Assembly: GCA_037447655.1 (NCBI GenBank)
Contig: JBBHKE010000354.1
Location: forward strand, 248,001-312,000
Length of the DNA stretch: 64,000 nucleotides
DNA from: Zygnema cylindricum
Taxonomy: Eukaryota; Streptophyta; Zygnematophyceae; Zygnematales; Zygnemataceae
Direction of reading: 5' to 3'
Part shown: positions 24,687-36,902 of the stretch, piece by piece
Numbering within the stretch: the stretch's first letter is position 1
Layout of the letters: each line of letters starts with the position of its first letter
Program-made: the position numbers and the translations under genes
Notes under the pieces: generated by a model
Databases searched by the model: none
What the model was told of the DNA's origin: nothing
Seen by the model: the letters and a program-made list of their open reading frames with translations, nothing else

Positions 24687-25772
24687 TCAACAAGTCGATC
24701 TAAATAAAACCCTTCCTCCTACCGTAGATGTCGATATACTGCAGTAATTTTCCACAAGTTTTCTCAGTGTATATCTTCCCGTAAGTCCTGTGTAGTATGT
24801 GGGACACCCGTTAACAACACCACCAGAACAAGTACCCAAAATAATTCCTGAAGGATGTAAAATGGGTCCCCCGCTCATCCCTCCTTCTACGGAAACATCC
24901 TCGCAAAGAATGCTGGAAGAAAGTCCACTGCAGCCAGTCTTTTGAGCTTGATGCGCAACGTCAATTGTGAGTGCACTCCCACCACCTGTTCTTCCGGGAT
25001 ACCCATAATTTGTTCTCGGAATCATGGATGGAGAAGGAGCTGACCATCGAAGATTTTGAGAAGTGAGTGCGCTGTCCAAAAACAAAACTGCTACGTCACT
25101 CCCTGCTCTGAGAGACTCTTGCCACGTGTTGTGATTCTGATAGGCAATGTAAACAATGCCGTTACTCGCGTAGACAGAGCGCACACTGGAGTCCGATGCT
25201 CCGTTCCGTCGAGCGGAAACTAACAGCGGGTTTCCCGGACCGAAATACCACTTATTCCTTTCTGTGTCGTACAAACAGTGAGCCGCCGTCATAACAATTC
25301 GTGACGAAAGTAACGCGCCGGAACACAAGGCGACCCAGCCGCCACCATTCCAGATTCTCAAAGAGACAACTGCGGAAGAAATGCCAGAATCTTCAAAGGT
25401 TGGGACAACTACGGAAGGAGGAGTTCCCCTATTGCATCCGAAAAGTGCACTTGCTTGATTAATATTCCCCGACTGGTTGGCATTAATCGAAGCTTTACCT
25501 CCGTTTGTGAAAACTATTTTGGAGGGGTTTCCGGGGGAAGGAATGGTCTTGTAACCGATAATAGTGTTGATGTTGGCGCGACTTTTCCACAGCGCTGACT
25601 TCTGGTAATCGATTTTGGTTTTGGGCTGAGGAACAGTACTAGTGGGAGGAGATTCCAGCAACTCTCGAGGATCGGATTCCGTGGCACATACCAGCGAGGA
25701 GAGAAAAAAAATAATTAAAACCGGTAATAGAATGGATGTGACATTGGGAAATAGTTTCCGAAGGAGAGCCAT
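24687..25772 (-). CDS. Secreted trypsin/V8-like serine protease
   Basis: A single open frame of 361 codons. The N terminus is a signal peptide (basic MALLRKL, a hydrophobic stretch at residues 11-29, then CATES), so the protein should enter the secretory pathway. A propeptide-like region of about 100 residues follows. The chymotrypsin-fold domain shows the full catalytic triad: His165 in TAAHC, Asp226 in GSDVAVLFL and Ser300 in GGMSGGP. The spacing and the GMSGGP form resemble the S1B/V8 (glutamyl endopeptidase) branch more than classical trypsin. Cysteines at about 150/166 and 281/290 could form disulfides. No intron is needed. The gene lies between the inverted arms at 20.7 and 26.8 kb. It appears intact; substrate unknown. 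Confidence 0.85.
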   Translation of the reverse strand: MALLRKLFPNVTSILLPVLIIFFLSSLVCATESDPRELLESPPTSTVPQPKTKIDYQKSALWKSRANINTIIGYKTIPSPGNPSKIVFTNGGKASINANQSGNINQASALFGCNRGTPPSVVVPTFEDSGISSAVVSLRIWNGGGWVALCSGALLSSRIVMTAAHCLYDTERNKWYFGPGNPLLVSARRNGASDSSVRSVYASNGIVYIAYQNHNTWQESLRAGSDVAVLFLDSALTSQNLRWSAPSPSMIPRTNYGYPGRTGGGSALTIDVAHQAQKTGCSGLSSSILCEDVSVEGGMSGGPILHPSGIILGTCSGGVVNGCPTYYTGLTGRYTLRKLVENYCSISTSTVGGRVLFRSTC

Positions 25773-26339
25773 CGAGAAAAGAAAATGAGGGGGAAAATGA
25801 GCGGAAGAGCGAGAAAGATAGAGGAGTGTGGGAGAGGAAGAGACGGAGAGCGAGAGGGAGGGAAGGAGAAGTCGGCCGAACGTATGTTGTAAATTACGGT
25901 GTAACCCGACAATATTTATACATTTTCTCCGACTTTAAAAAGTTGTCTACGTCACTTTTTTGTACTGTTCAGTGCGTACTTTTTCCATCGCCTGAACCGT
26001 ATCACAATTCTGGCCACATTCACAATTCGCCACGTGTCCGGTTTAAACAAAAGAAGCCCTCAAGAACCAGAACATGTGAAAAAAAACGCTTTTTCCTCGC
26101 TGTTCAACGCGGCTCAACGTTTTTGAGGCGATGAACTCCAGCGATTGAGCGAATCAGGATCCTTTTTAGGAGAGCCAATGACGTTCTTATAATTTTTGAC
26201 TTTTTTTTTTTTTTTTTTGCAGGTGACTTTTGCGTTTTTAAAAAAGAGCGAAACACGAGACGCAATGGGGGCCCAAAACCAATATTGGAGTGGACTAGCT
26301 GGAAGAAATCGGGTGGATCGATTATTTATTAGGCGTGTA

Positions 26340-26838
26340 ATTTACGGGTAGAAAGTAAATCGGCTTGAAAAAACGTTTATTGGTTTTTATCACTGTTTTT
26401 CTTATTCCCAGGAGTCTATATTTCTCGTTTGTTTTAGCCACGTGGAGAACCATGAATGGACAGAGATGACGATGCGCTTCACGGAATGGAGCACCCATCG
26501 CCACATTTTTCAAAAAATTGTGAAACATTCGCGCGAATGGTCCAACGGTACAAAAGTACAAACCCTAGGGTTAAGGGTTAAGAGTTTTGACCCAAAACAC
26601 GGCTTTGCACTTCTTAGTGGAGAAGCTTCAGTACAGCTGTCATCCGTTGAAAAATCGTGACTTATAATGTCAATCGGAGTAGGATTCCGTACAATTTTTT
26701 CATCATTTTGTCCCTTTCCAAGTCACTTTTTGACGGCGACCAATTAGGCTAGTAGGAGCTCACGCGTTTACAGAGTGTCTGCTTATTAAGACTCGCGGGA
26801 AATCGGGCGGATCTGTTGATTTAATACGAATTGTACTT
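26340..26838 (-). repeat. Right arm of the large inverted repeat pair
   Basis: Reverse complement partner of 20716-21205; best preserved around CACGGAATGGAGCAC at 26470 and GGCGGATCTGTTGATTTAAT at 26808. The pair spans 6.1 kb in total. No terminal inverted repeat or target duplication was found outside the arms. Confidence 0.75.
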
Positions 26839-26922
26839 TACGGGAAATATAATAACAGGATATCCATTCGAACGAAAGAAAGTGAGAGAAACACAGCCTG
26901 GTGAGCTCCGGGCGCACTGCTG

Positions 26923-27127
26923 CACCGTGTATCGCTATTAGGGTTGATAATATTTTGGTCACTTAAAACATCTTTTCTCCGTACGCACTTGTCCGATTTT
27001 CAATTTGAGACCGCCAATCGGAAGCTGAGAATCCAACCTTTCAATCGAAACCAACCGACATTCGTGTACGACTAAAAGATGTTCAAAGAGACGAAAAAAA
27101 CATTAACAGTAGTAACGATTCACAGTG
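26923..27127. mobile_element. 205-bp CACCG-type MITE
   Basis: Left end CACCGTGTATCGCTATTAGG; right end, inverted, CACTGTGAATCGTTACTACT. TA on the right, TG on the left. Similar in size to the element at 6403-6601. No coding capacity. Confidence 0.65.
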
Positions 27128-28908
27128 TACCGTACAGTATTGTGTACAAATAAAATCTACAAAATCTATTTCTTCTACAGTACTGTACAGTACAGTAATG
27201 TACCGATCGGAAGATTACAGAACGGCCGGAAATAGTAGACTAGAGTGCACCGCTGATTGATGGAATAGTGCAGTTATGAGTAGTACAGTACAGTACACCG
27301 TGTATCGATAAGGATCCACGGTGTACTGTACTTTCGTGCGCACGGAATGAATCCTAAAAGTACACAAGATCCCGACATAGTCGGTGAAACCTTTTAACCT
27401 AAAAAAGTACAGTACTGTAGGTTGGCACCGACGCGCCAAAGATCTTAAGAGACATAGGAATCCAATCAGCTGCGCGATTTAGAGATTTCTCGTACGGTGA
27501 CGAAACTGGCACAATTTTTGAATATTATACTATTTTGGCAGTTTGCTAATACAACGGATAATCATGAAAGCCAATGACCTTTGCAAGTCCGACAATAGAA
27601 TACGGGCGACCAATAGAAACCGACAACGGCGTGTTGTCGTTAGTGGTCGTTATCTTCTTTAGGTACATCAAATCCCACAATTTCCGGTCCACTCACACCG
27701 TACAGCTGGAGAGCTTCAAAACGACAACATCGAGATAATCTCTTCCGTAGAGGAAAGTCAGCATAATAATATAATACATCCACTGTAAATATAGTGATGC
27801 CTAATTGCTCCATGCCTCAAAATGTCGAGGAAAGGGAGGGAATCTTGGTGAAGATACTGTACGGAAAAGAATCAACGGAACTTGAGGCCCATTATTACGA
27901 CCGACATTTTATGACAAGAATTTTAAACGCCGGCAGCTGTACGGAATCTCTCCACTAAGGGCTGAAATCCACTGGGCAGAAAATATCCATTTTGGGTGAA
28001 AAACCTTTAGGGTTGGGATCCATCTTAGAAAAAAAAAAAAATGATGGTGGTTCCATTTGAAATAAGGTATCGATATTTTCCATAATTCGCGCGCGTGTAG
28101 ACCAAACCGAAAATAGAATGGATCCCGGGAAGGGCAAAAATACGCCGGGAAAACCTTTTTTGAGGCTGTTTTATGCGGCGCGACTTGTTTTTGCTTTGCC
28201 CTTTTTCTAAAAGGGAAAAGCATTGTAGTCGCCTTCGTCTCTGGTGACAACGAGAATTGACCGTCGATGCTTTTGTGTAAGATATTGAGCCGTTGAGGGT
28301 TTTGAGTTAGGATTGGCGTCTTTGGTGACAAAGGAAAGCGACACGTGGTACAATCCTATTTGTTGTATTTCACGTGGTTGTAGTGGTATGATAAAAGTCC
28401 AGACAAAATCGACGTCGCGCCAAAATGTCGTGTTATCAATACCGTAGTGTACAGTAACGTACAGTATCGTACTTTTATTTTTTGCGCGTGCGATCCGTCA
28501 CATCACGCCACGCTGTCGTGTTATCAATAACCGTACACTACCGGAAACGGATTGATACGTGGAGTACATGTAACTCCTACGACAAATTGTGACGCTCCTA
28601 TTGGTCCGCGTGTACAAAAACGAAAGGCCCTTAGCAACCAAAGGGCAAAGCATCGGGTCGCCCGCGACTATTATTTGTACTCTTATAATGAACAGTTTTC
28701 GTACGAACTGACACTTCTTGGTAGACTGCACTATTGAAAAACCGCCCAAATTAGAGTAATTGACATTTCTTAAACCGTACCGATATTAGCTTAAACAAAA
28801 AAATGTAGTTATTAATGATGTTTTAGTTTCGAGAGTCAAATTTAAAGGCGACGATATAGTGTTATCAGCACGACAGTACAGGTAAGGTACAGGTAAGGTA
28901 CAGTACAG
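27128..28908. other. Intergenic spacer rich in CAGTA pentamers
   Basis: No gene recognised. Runs of CAGTA/TACTG occur at 27178-27205, 27283-27300 and 28870-28910. The segment 27440-27620 is an inverted copy of 17165-17350. A short stretch with GTCGTGTTATCAAT occurs twice, at about 28427 and 28513. Confidence 0.5.
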
Positions 28909-28910
28909 TA

Positions 28911-29411
28911 CACCGCGAATCGTAATTAGAGTAAAGAAAAAATGAGAGTAGAAAAAGAGAAAAAATTAATTATAGTTATGAACTTTAGTTTGTGTGATAG
29001 AACTTTTTCAAAAAGGAATTTACTCTAATTTATTTAAGTATTCTAATTTGACGCGCTGAATATCTCTCCTGTAAATTAGGTTTTCGTACAAAATCTGACA
29101 AAACGTACAGTTTATCGTCACTATGACGTTTGCACTACGAGGTTTGTTAAAACGCAGTTACATGATAACGGCCTGTATTAAATCATTATTTGTACTTTTT
29201 TACTTAATAAAGTACAATTTTGCACCGTCAGACACCGACCGTACGCCACACTATTTAAAACAGAACTGTATTAGAGTTATCAACGCTCATTCAAAAAGTA
29301 CTTTAAATAGTATAATGAAAAATTTAGAATCATTTACTCTATTTAACGTGATAGAGTCGAAATTTAGGGCGACCGAATTAGCGTTATTTACTCTAATTAC
29401 GATTCGCGGTG
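28911..29411. mobile_element. CACCG-type MITE B2, 501 bp, uninterrupted
   Basis: Both ends begin CACCGCGAATCGTAATTAGA, giving near-perfect inverted repeats, with TA on each side (28909-28910, 29412-29413). It is the intact relative of B1 and shows what B1 looked like before H2 inserted. The left flank is a run of CAGTA. Confidence 0.87.
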
Positions 29412-31227
29412 TACTGTAATAGCGATTCACGGGAGATTCACGGTGTTCAAAATATATCATGAATCGTTTTGTCAATAGAATATTAGTGCAAAGAAACAAA
29501 CAATGTGTTATTAATTCTGTTTCAGATTTAAGGGCCTAATGCCAACAAAAGTACAAAACATTAACGCTACAGTACAATAATTTACAAATTCAATACTAAC
29601 TTGCGTGCACATTTTCATAGTGTAGCCGCTATAGCCCGTGTTCACATAGCTGGCGTTTGAAATTTTGAATGTGAGAACAAATTCGCGGGATTTTCTCCCG
29701 TCTTTATAACTAGGAATCAAATCTAAGTGCGCTTTCCCATGTCAACGGCAATCACTTTCTCGTATCCTAATTGGCATTAGTTAAATCGTACATTATATTA
29801 CCGTAAAGGGGGGAAATATTATTCATCTTTTTTCTGTCTGTCAGGTTCGAAGGCGGTAATTAGGGGCGTCGATGTTAGTGTCATTAATACTAAAGGGATT
29901 TACGGTGTAGTGTCATATTACACTATTAAACAAGCTCGTGGCATTAATAACATCGTTGAGGGAATTTTTAAGCAACAATTTTTGTGCATTCTTTTGTGAT
30001 TCTTGAAAAGCAACTAGAGATATTCAATAATCATCAAAATGGACATTTTTTCATCCAATTTTCACATCTAAAACGAATATACGTTCTGTTATTTTCCCCT
30101 CTTTTTTTTCTGATTTCATATCACATTGTGTAGTTTTTTACTTTTTCATCCAATTTCTGTATCTAAACGAATATTCGATCATCTGCTAATATGAAGAGGT
30201 CATGGTGAGTTCTCAATTTTTTTCACCAAAATTAGTTTTATCTGCACGGCAACCGCACCTATGAAGATCTCGTAATTCTTCCCATCCATGGGATATCATG
30301 CACATAAAATGTTCAGTGCGGAATCACAAATTATTGTACCCTTAGGTGTTAAATATCTCGTACGTTATCGCACAAATCGACAGTTGTTACTGGCGGTTGT
30401 CAGGGTGTCTGTTTTCGCTCGGTACGGTGGTTTGGTATGGATCAGAGAGCACAGGTAAATCAATTCTAAGATATTTTGCCTCCCTTTTAGGATTATTTAA
30501 ATGAGTTTACACTGTAACAACATTTTCCATTTCTTTTCTTCATTATAAATCGATCTAACCCATTCAAACCTAATAGACAATGTGAATCGATGATTTGGTC
30601 AATGTTTTCCGACCCGGCTTCAACGAAACTGGGATAAGCAAGTAATTGATTACAAGAGCAAAAATCTACTGAAAACATGGCTTAAGATAAAAATAGAAAT
30701 AACAGCTACAAATTTGTGAGAGAAACCAGTCTAAACCACGGTTCCCCATTTTGACTTGTTCACTACGTTTTTCTAAAAAAAATGACTTTTGAAAAAATTT
30801 AGCCAACGAAGTATATTTGGTTGGGCTTTTGCTTACAAGCGAGGAAAAGTGTTGTGTCCATATCATGGGTTAAAAAAATTGGGGTTTGAAAGGCTCTTAC
30901 TTCTTAGCCATTGTGGTTTTAGCCATAGTAATGAACATTCTTGACATTATTTGACCGTATGTTTTGTGGTGATAGCACAAAAGGTCACGCAGTGTGTTTT
31001 CACTTTAATGTCTTGTAGTATTACCATATTACATGTTCGTATGTTTTGTTTGATTCGAACGTAAACATGCCATACGTTCGCCTTATATTTTAAAATTTCA
31101 TGTTCATATGTTACGCTTCAAGTTTTATGCTCATATGTCTTGACACTAACGACATCGATTGAACCACATGATTTTATTCGGAAAACATGCAATGATACAG
31201 TATATCGAAGTCTATTACATATGCTTG
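29412..31227. other. Spacer without recognised gene
   Basis: AT-rich sequence downstream of the COBRA-like gene. Only short open frames with no recognisable motif. A 30-bp similarity (TTTTCATCCAATTTTC... and TTTTTCATCCAATTTC...) repeats at 30048 and 30144. Confidence 0.4.
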
Positions 31228-31373
31228 TAACATAAAGTAAAATAGGATTCTATCATTTTAGAGGCAACTGATTAGACCTCTTGTGCACTGGTGTTTTCAG
31301 TTGAGATTCCTTTATTCCAATGCCAAGGCAAGTAAAGCTATCGTGGTAACGACCGCGAAGAAATACATTATGT
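31228..31373 (-). repeat. Duplicated copy of the COBRA-like gene's last coding tail
   Basis: The blocks 31228-31373 and 31374-31525 are tandem copies with a period near 146 bp. Reading on the minus strand, 31312-31368 encodes a hydrophobic tail (MYFFAVVTTIALLALALE, then stop) that parallels the C terminus of the gene at 31448-31520 (LYFLTIVTTIVLLALGLE). It is a duplicated 3' end, or a possible alternative final coding segment. Confidence 0.7.
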
Positions 31374-31447
31374 TTGTAACAATAGTATAATTAGGATTCT
31401 AACATTTGAGAGGCAACTCGTTAAACCTAGATAGTGCTTTGGTATTT

Positions 31448-34400
31448 TCATTTGCAACTTCGGACTTCCAACCCCAAGGCAAGTAAAACTATAGTTGTAA
31501 CAATCGTCAAGAAATACAACTTGCTTGAATGCACTGTTTGTTCGAAACCCCGACTACCAATTATGGGAAGATAATCTGGCATTTTGCATGGATTACCATC
31601 AACAAATACACCTGTAGGGAACAACAATGGGCTTGGTTGGAAAAGAGTTTCATTCCCAGCGTTGGTGATGTTGTACGCCAGGGATCTAACTGGCTTGGTG
31701 GTGAATCGAACAGTAAAGTTGACACTTCCTTGGCCAATAAGGTATGTGTTGTAGTAACTGATGCCATTCACAATGAGATTGTCAACTGCAGAAACAGAAT
31801 AAAAATAAATAAAACTTTTTACCATTAATAATTAGTCTGCAAAAACTGTTCCTGTGTTTTTTTATTGTGAATCCAATACTGTGCTATAGTATATTATATC
31901 TGCAAGGTAATTCCTTTCACAACAGAATAAGCTGATGCGTTAGGGTTCAGATTATTTTTGGAGGAAAGAATATGTTCCTCCAATATCCAAACACCTGCCA
32001 TTTATCTGTTTTATGAAAAATGAACTGCTATTCGTTCTTGCCTTATTATTTTCTAACTTTCTCTTATTACCTTCCAATATCAAAAATATTTAGAAGTCTT
32101 CAAAGTCTCACGACCTTCATACAAAAGAAATTGATATCCCAATTGTGGTTTCTGGTTAGACATTGCAAGGTCAATTGTACATTTCACCCAAATCAAAATC
32201 ACTCTAAATATAACATCGATATAGTAAAAAATGTGGATATCTTCATCAGTGAGCCACGCACCAGCATCATCACTAAAAACAAAATTGGCGCCGTATCCCT
32301 CCTGAAAATTATCGGAGAAGGTTGGCTGCAATACTAGTATTGCACTCCAGTCAATTACTGTGGTCTTTAACGTGTTGGATAGAGCCACCTGAAAAATTGA
32401 CAAATTTAGTTGTTATGGAAATTATTATATTCAAGCGTTGAAATAAGTCCAAAATCCAAGGTCAACGTTTTTGTTGTACGAATGTGTGACATTTTCACAT
32501 TTTTTGAAAGACTCTAAAAAGTGAAAGAATTTCTGACTATCTGGCTTAAAAACCACGCATGTCGAGGAGGTATTCTAATTCTACTTGCTCTTGGTACATG
32601 GCAGTGTACTTAGTTTTGTCCAAGTGGGTTTTTAATATGTTAAGAACGAAAAAGAAGCACCTTCACCTCCTATCCTCTCACCCATTCCTCTCTCTTGCTT
32701 TTCGTTTACTGCTTTTATAACACATTACATTAAATCTTATATTCCTGTTATTATGACCTTCACTTCTGTACGACTCTGTGATCACATCTTTGATTCGATT
32801 CCGTGTGTACTTTTGACGATGATTCCATATTGTGCAGTAATGTACACTTACCTCAAGATTCCATCCGCTAAGATCAGCCTCGGACAAATGCATGTGTACC
32901 ATTACTCCACAATTACTTGGACAACGCTGCAACGCAGTTAAAGTAGGAACGGAATTTTGTCAAAATTTTTGAATATAAAAAGAAATTAAAATACATAAAA
33001 AAAACAATCTACAGTTCGAGGCAGCTCTCGAGAAAGTCAACTGTGACCCAAGTTTTGATCAATTGCATTTCAGTTTGGACGAATTAAGATTCGGTCAATT
33101 AAATACATGATGTCAAACTTGGGTCAATTAAATATATTTTGCCAAAATTGGATCAACTTTAATGACTTACTAATAACGTATCTGAAAGCCTAAGATTTTC
33201 TTCCACTTGTATCTTTTAGACTTCCCTTATTCATGTGAATGGAAAACGTACCCCAATAAGACTTCCTGGTTCCAAAAGTGTGGAAAGGTTAGCTCCCAGA
33301 AGGATGTTTGCTGCAGGTTCTTCTGACGAGGGCGTGCTGGCGTCGCATAGATCACCGGCATCAGATTTGGCATCAACGGAACAGCCGCATGCGCAACTGT
33401 TGCATGGAGACAGAGTGTCGTTGTAATAGGCTGAAAAACCACAACCAAAGAAAGGAGGTGAGAGTAGATCAAAAGGATAGAAGAAAGGGTTGATTCTTTC
33501 TAAACGCACAAGGTTTTTGTATGCTGGAAACATCACAAACAGAAGTTAGAAAACGGAAAACTCCTTTGCTAATAGTTCACTTTTAATTCGACTGTTTCTT
33601 TTGACTTGTTCATTCAGCATACATGTTTTACAGTCATCATCCTAGGACAATCATATCCTTTCCGTGAATCTGGCAAAGAAACACCTCTTCTCCCTTCATT
33701 CCACCTCGTTCACGACCGTTCAACGTTGAGACCGACATCATACCATCTAAAGACTGAGCACAAAACTAGAAAAGAACATCTTTCTTCATCTCGAGATTAC
33801 ATGGAATTATAGAAGCATGAGTTTTTAGTATACCTGATACCGAAACACAGCATGTATAGTTATCAACAACGGCGGAAGTTGGAATACATAGCATTGAGTA
33901 CGATTCTGTTGCATAACAAAGGAACAAAAGCTTAGAAAAAAGTTAGTGAGTCATTTGAAAGCAAGTGCCACAAATGATTTTTCATGGGGAACTTCTGCTT
34001 TTAGTGGATGTTGCAACATGCTTTAATTTCTGCAGCTCAGCAGAATTGTTTCAAATGTTAACCTAAAAGAGAATGGTTGATTCGATACCAAGAGCAATAG
34101 TAATTTGTTTTGATCCATCCGTGAGTGTAAGCTCTGACGGGGTAACAGATTCAGGCTCCTCGCAAGTATAGCCGGGAAGATAAAGGGTCATATCCGAGGG
34201 AAAAATAAGGTCAGAACTGGTGTTGTAAGCCTCTGCTTTTAGCTGTTTCCATGAGATGACACATAATGCCCACACCATAACGACATTTTATGCAAAAATT
34301 AGCCCCACAGATTTTCCGTCCTACTGAAAGCGAACACTCCAAAATCCGTAACGGAACCCATATCTATCAATCGAGTACCGTACATTTTACATAGAGCATT

Positions 34401-36902
34401 ATTTGAAATAGAATTACTGCAATGCTCGTCTGTTTTCGGAGACAACCCTGGTAGTTGTTTGAAAAATATATAGATGGAGAAACCAGCCTTATCATACGTA
34501 ACTGCTTTGAAAATAGTGAAAAATGAAAAACAAAGAGCACTCATTAATGTTTTTAAAGTGCATTTGACTCAACATGAAAAATAAATAAAAAAAGGTGCTT
34601 ACACTTTGGGTTGTCCGTTTCATGCAAATCATTAGTAGACCTTAGTGACTGTCTTGTCTTTACTCACAAGTATCATGAAGAAGCTCATTGAACTTGGAAC
34701 AGTCGTACTGATTTCATATGGGCCAAGGGCTCCTCCGAAACTACAAGGACGTAATAGAAAACAAAGAAACTAGCGTGAGAATGCAGGAGTGGTTTACCAT
34801 TTCTCAAAACTAAATGCTCATTTCTGTCCTTCATTTGCCCTTTTTCCTCCATCCTCCTCAGCAAACAACTTTATGGAAACTCCTTTTTGAAGGTCTGAAA
34901 ATGGTATGAAACCGTGATGTACTTCCAAGTTTCAAAACACTCACCCTGTATTGTCGATTACAGCAACAGCAGGGTCACACCAGAGGGCGTCGGTTACATT
35001 ATTCTCAAGACATACATCACAGTCGATACAACCTACAGAAAATAACAGAAGAAATATCAAAGACAATCAAATAACGATTTATTCGTTGTTTATAACTTAA
35101 TAATGTTGATAAACCGCTGGTAAAACAGTCTACACCACAGTCACTGGATATTTCAAGCAGAAAGAACTTCCAACTTTCTTTTTTGGGGAAGATTTATAAA
35201 ATAGCATCCATTGACATGACAACAACGCAGGAAGTACGTAACGATTATGGTTTGTTGACAAAAAAAAACATTTTCAACAGCTTGTTACTGTCAGGCGTGA
35301 AGTGGAAGGCAATCAATTTGCTATTTTTATTTTGGAAAAACAGTTTCTGAATCCAGTTGAGCAGGGCGTGAAAACCAAAAGGCAAACAAAGTAGTGAATA
35401 TGGGAGAAACATGTCTTGTAGTAAGAAATCACCTGAGGATGTAACATTTGTCACGGCATTCACAAAATCCGTAATAATCCTGAAAATAACACAGATTGAT
35501 GGGAAGCGTCATGTTGTAACTTTAATTATTAAACTGCTCTGAAGCACATAGAACATTAGTGCATTGCTCTGTTCTGACATCAATGAAATTCATTTGAAAA
35601 ACAGAAAATATAATAGACAGGAATTCCTTACTCTCCCATTTGCCATGTCCAGGAAAGAGTCCACCCGGGATCATCAGTGATTTCCTGATATGGTTGCTGA
35701 TTGGTTATTCGAACTAACACCTGCCAGGTAACGTCCAAGGTCAGCAATTTCTATGCTTCTAAAATTTGAAAAGAAACGTCAAGCACACTTCATCAAGTAT
35801 CACAGAAAGAAAGTATCAAACACAAAATCACGCCATTTGCATTCATGCGAGATAAACAAACTAATTGGGTTTCACTGTGGAATAGGGATTTAATAAGGGA
35901 CAATATCAAAATATACCTGATATTCTGCATCTATAGTGCTTATTACATCCCAATTAACAAGCACTCCAGGCGGTGCGTCTTCCAAAGTTAATTGGGCTTC
36001 AGTTCCTGCCATTTCCAAACAGCACTGAAAAAATTAGAACCTCCTTCTCAATTTGTTCATCATCATCGTTTTCCTTTTCTAACCAGAAAGCCAGACAAGA
36101 TCAATTACTTTTGGAGCTTCATTCCACAGGAGTCAAACAAAATTACAACCATACTAATGTAACTGTTAAGAGCTGTTGGTCATGTTTGAGAGTCCGAAGT
36201 AAGATCGATGCTGAAATCTTCGGATTAATATCATACCAGGATGCACTTATCTTTCGTTTTCATCTGTAGAACATGAAGTCACTTTTTAGTTTTGCTATGC
36301 ATCCTCAAAAAAGCAGCTTGCACATAAAACTTGATTTCATCATGAAAAAAGTAATCAGACCTGAAATTTATGTAATTGGTGTTCTGATGGGTGACAATGT
36401 GAATTGCTGCAGTAAACGCGACGACAAATTTCACATTCAAGTTCTTCGCAGTTACTTTGTTGAGTACTACGTCGATGCCCAAAGAAATAAGCAAAATTTT
36501 ATCATACCATTGGATAAAGGGAAACAGGATTCAGCTTTTTTATGTGTGTCACCATTTCAATTTCAACAAAACAAAAGAAAAGAACTGGACGTCTAGCATG
36601 TGCAGCTTTAGTTAATTCGTAAAGACCAAAACAAAAGGTTCGCCGACATTGGGTCACAAGTCTTCGAACCGGACATTAGGAATAAAATATTCGTGCAAAA
36701 AATCAAAATCTACCTCCAACTACCGGCAACCATGGCCATACCTTAATTTGGTAAGATTTACATAGTCATATTGACATGTTGAGACCATAAGCTCCTTCAG
36801 AGAAGGACAATTGATTAGCTTAGCTTTTGTGTCCTATGTCCACTAATTCCTACCTTTTGAGAAAGCAAGAAATATGAAACAAATGATCGCTAATCCCCCC
36901 AT
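31448..36902 (-). CDS. COBRA-like GPI-anchored cell-wall protein, 13 exons
   Basis: Exons on the minus strand, in order: 36902-36854, 36005-35917, 35720-35632, 35479-35433, 35032-34945, 34740-34668, 34501-34391, 34242-34089, 33905-33834, 33430-33252, 32926-32852, 32388-32262, 31785-31448. All introns are GT-AG with matching phases; 496 residues, near the usual COBRA length. Exon 1 gives a signal peptide (MGGLAIICFIFLAF). Family landmarks in order: VNWDV, DDPGWTLSWTW, LPGYTC, TCCVSVS, YYNDTLSPCNSCACGC, CGVMVHMHL, DGNPCKMP. The last residues are a hydrophobic tail fitting a GPI-anchor signal. In land plants this family acts at the outer plasma membrane in oriented cellulose deposition. Exon 1 is the least certain part. 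Confidence 0.85.

Noticed and set aside
26442-26660. Short plus-strand frame next to the protease gene
   Set aside because: It lies in the repeat arm and is not conserved in the partner arm.
34299-34544. Alternative reading of the COBRA-like exon near 34.4 kb in the longer open frame (GFSIYIFFKQLPG)
   Set aside because: Splice phases do not fit; the 34391-34501 exon in the other frame joins both neighbours in phase and aligns better to the family (a conserved F-Q before the PGYTC exon).
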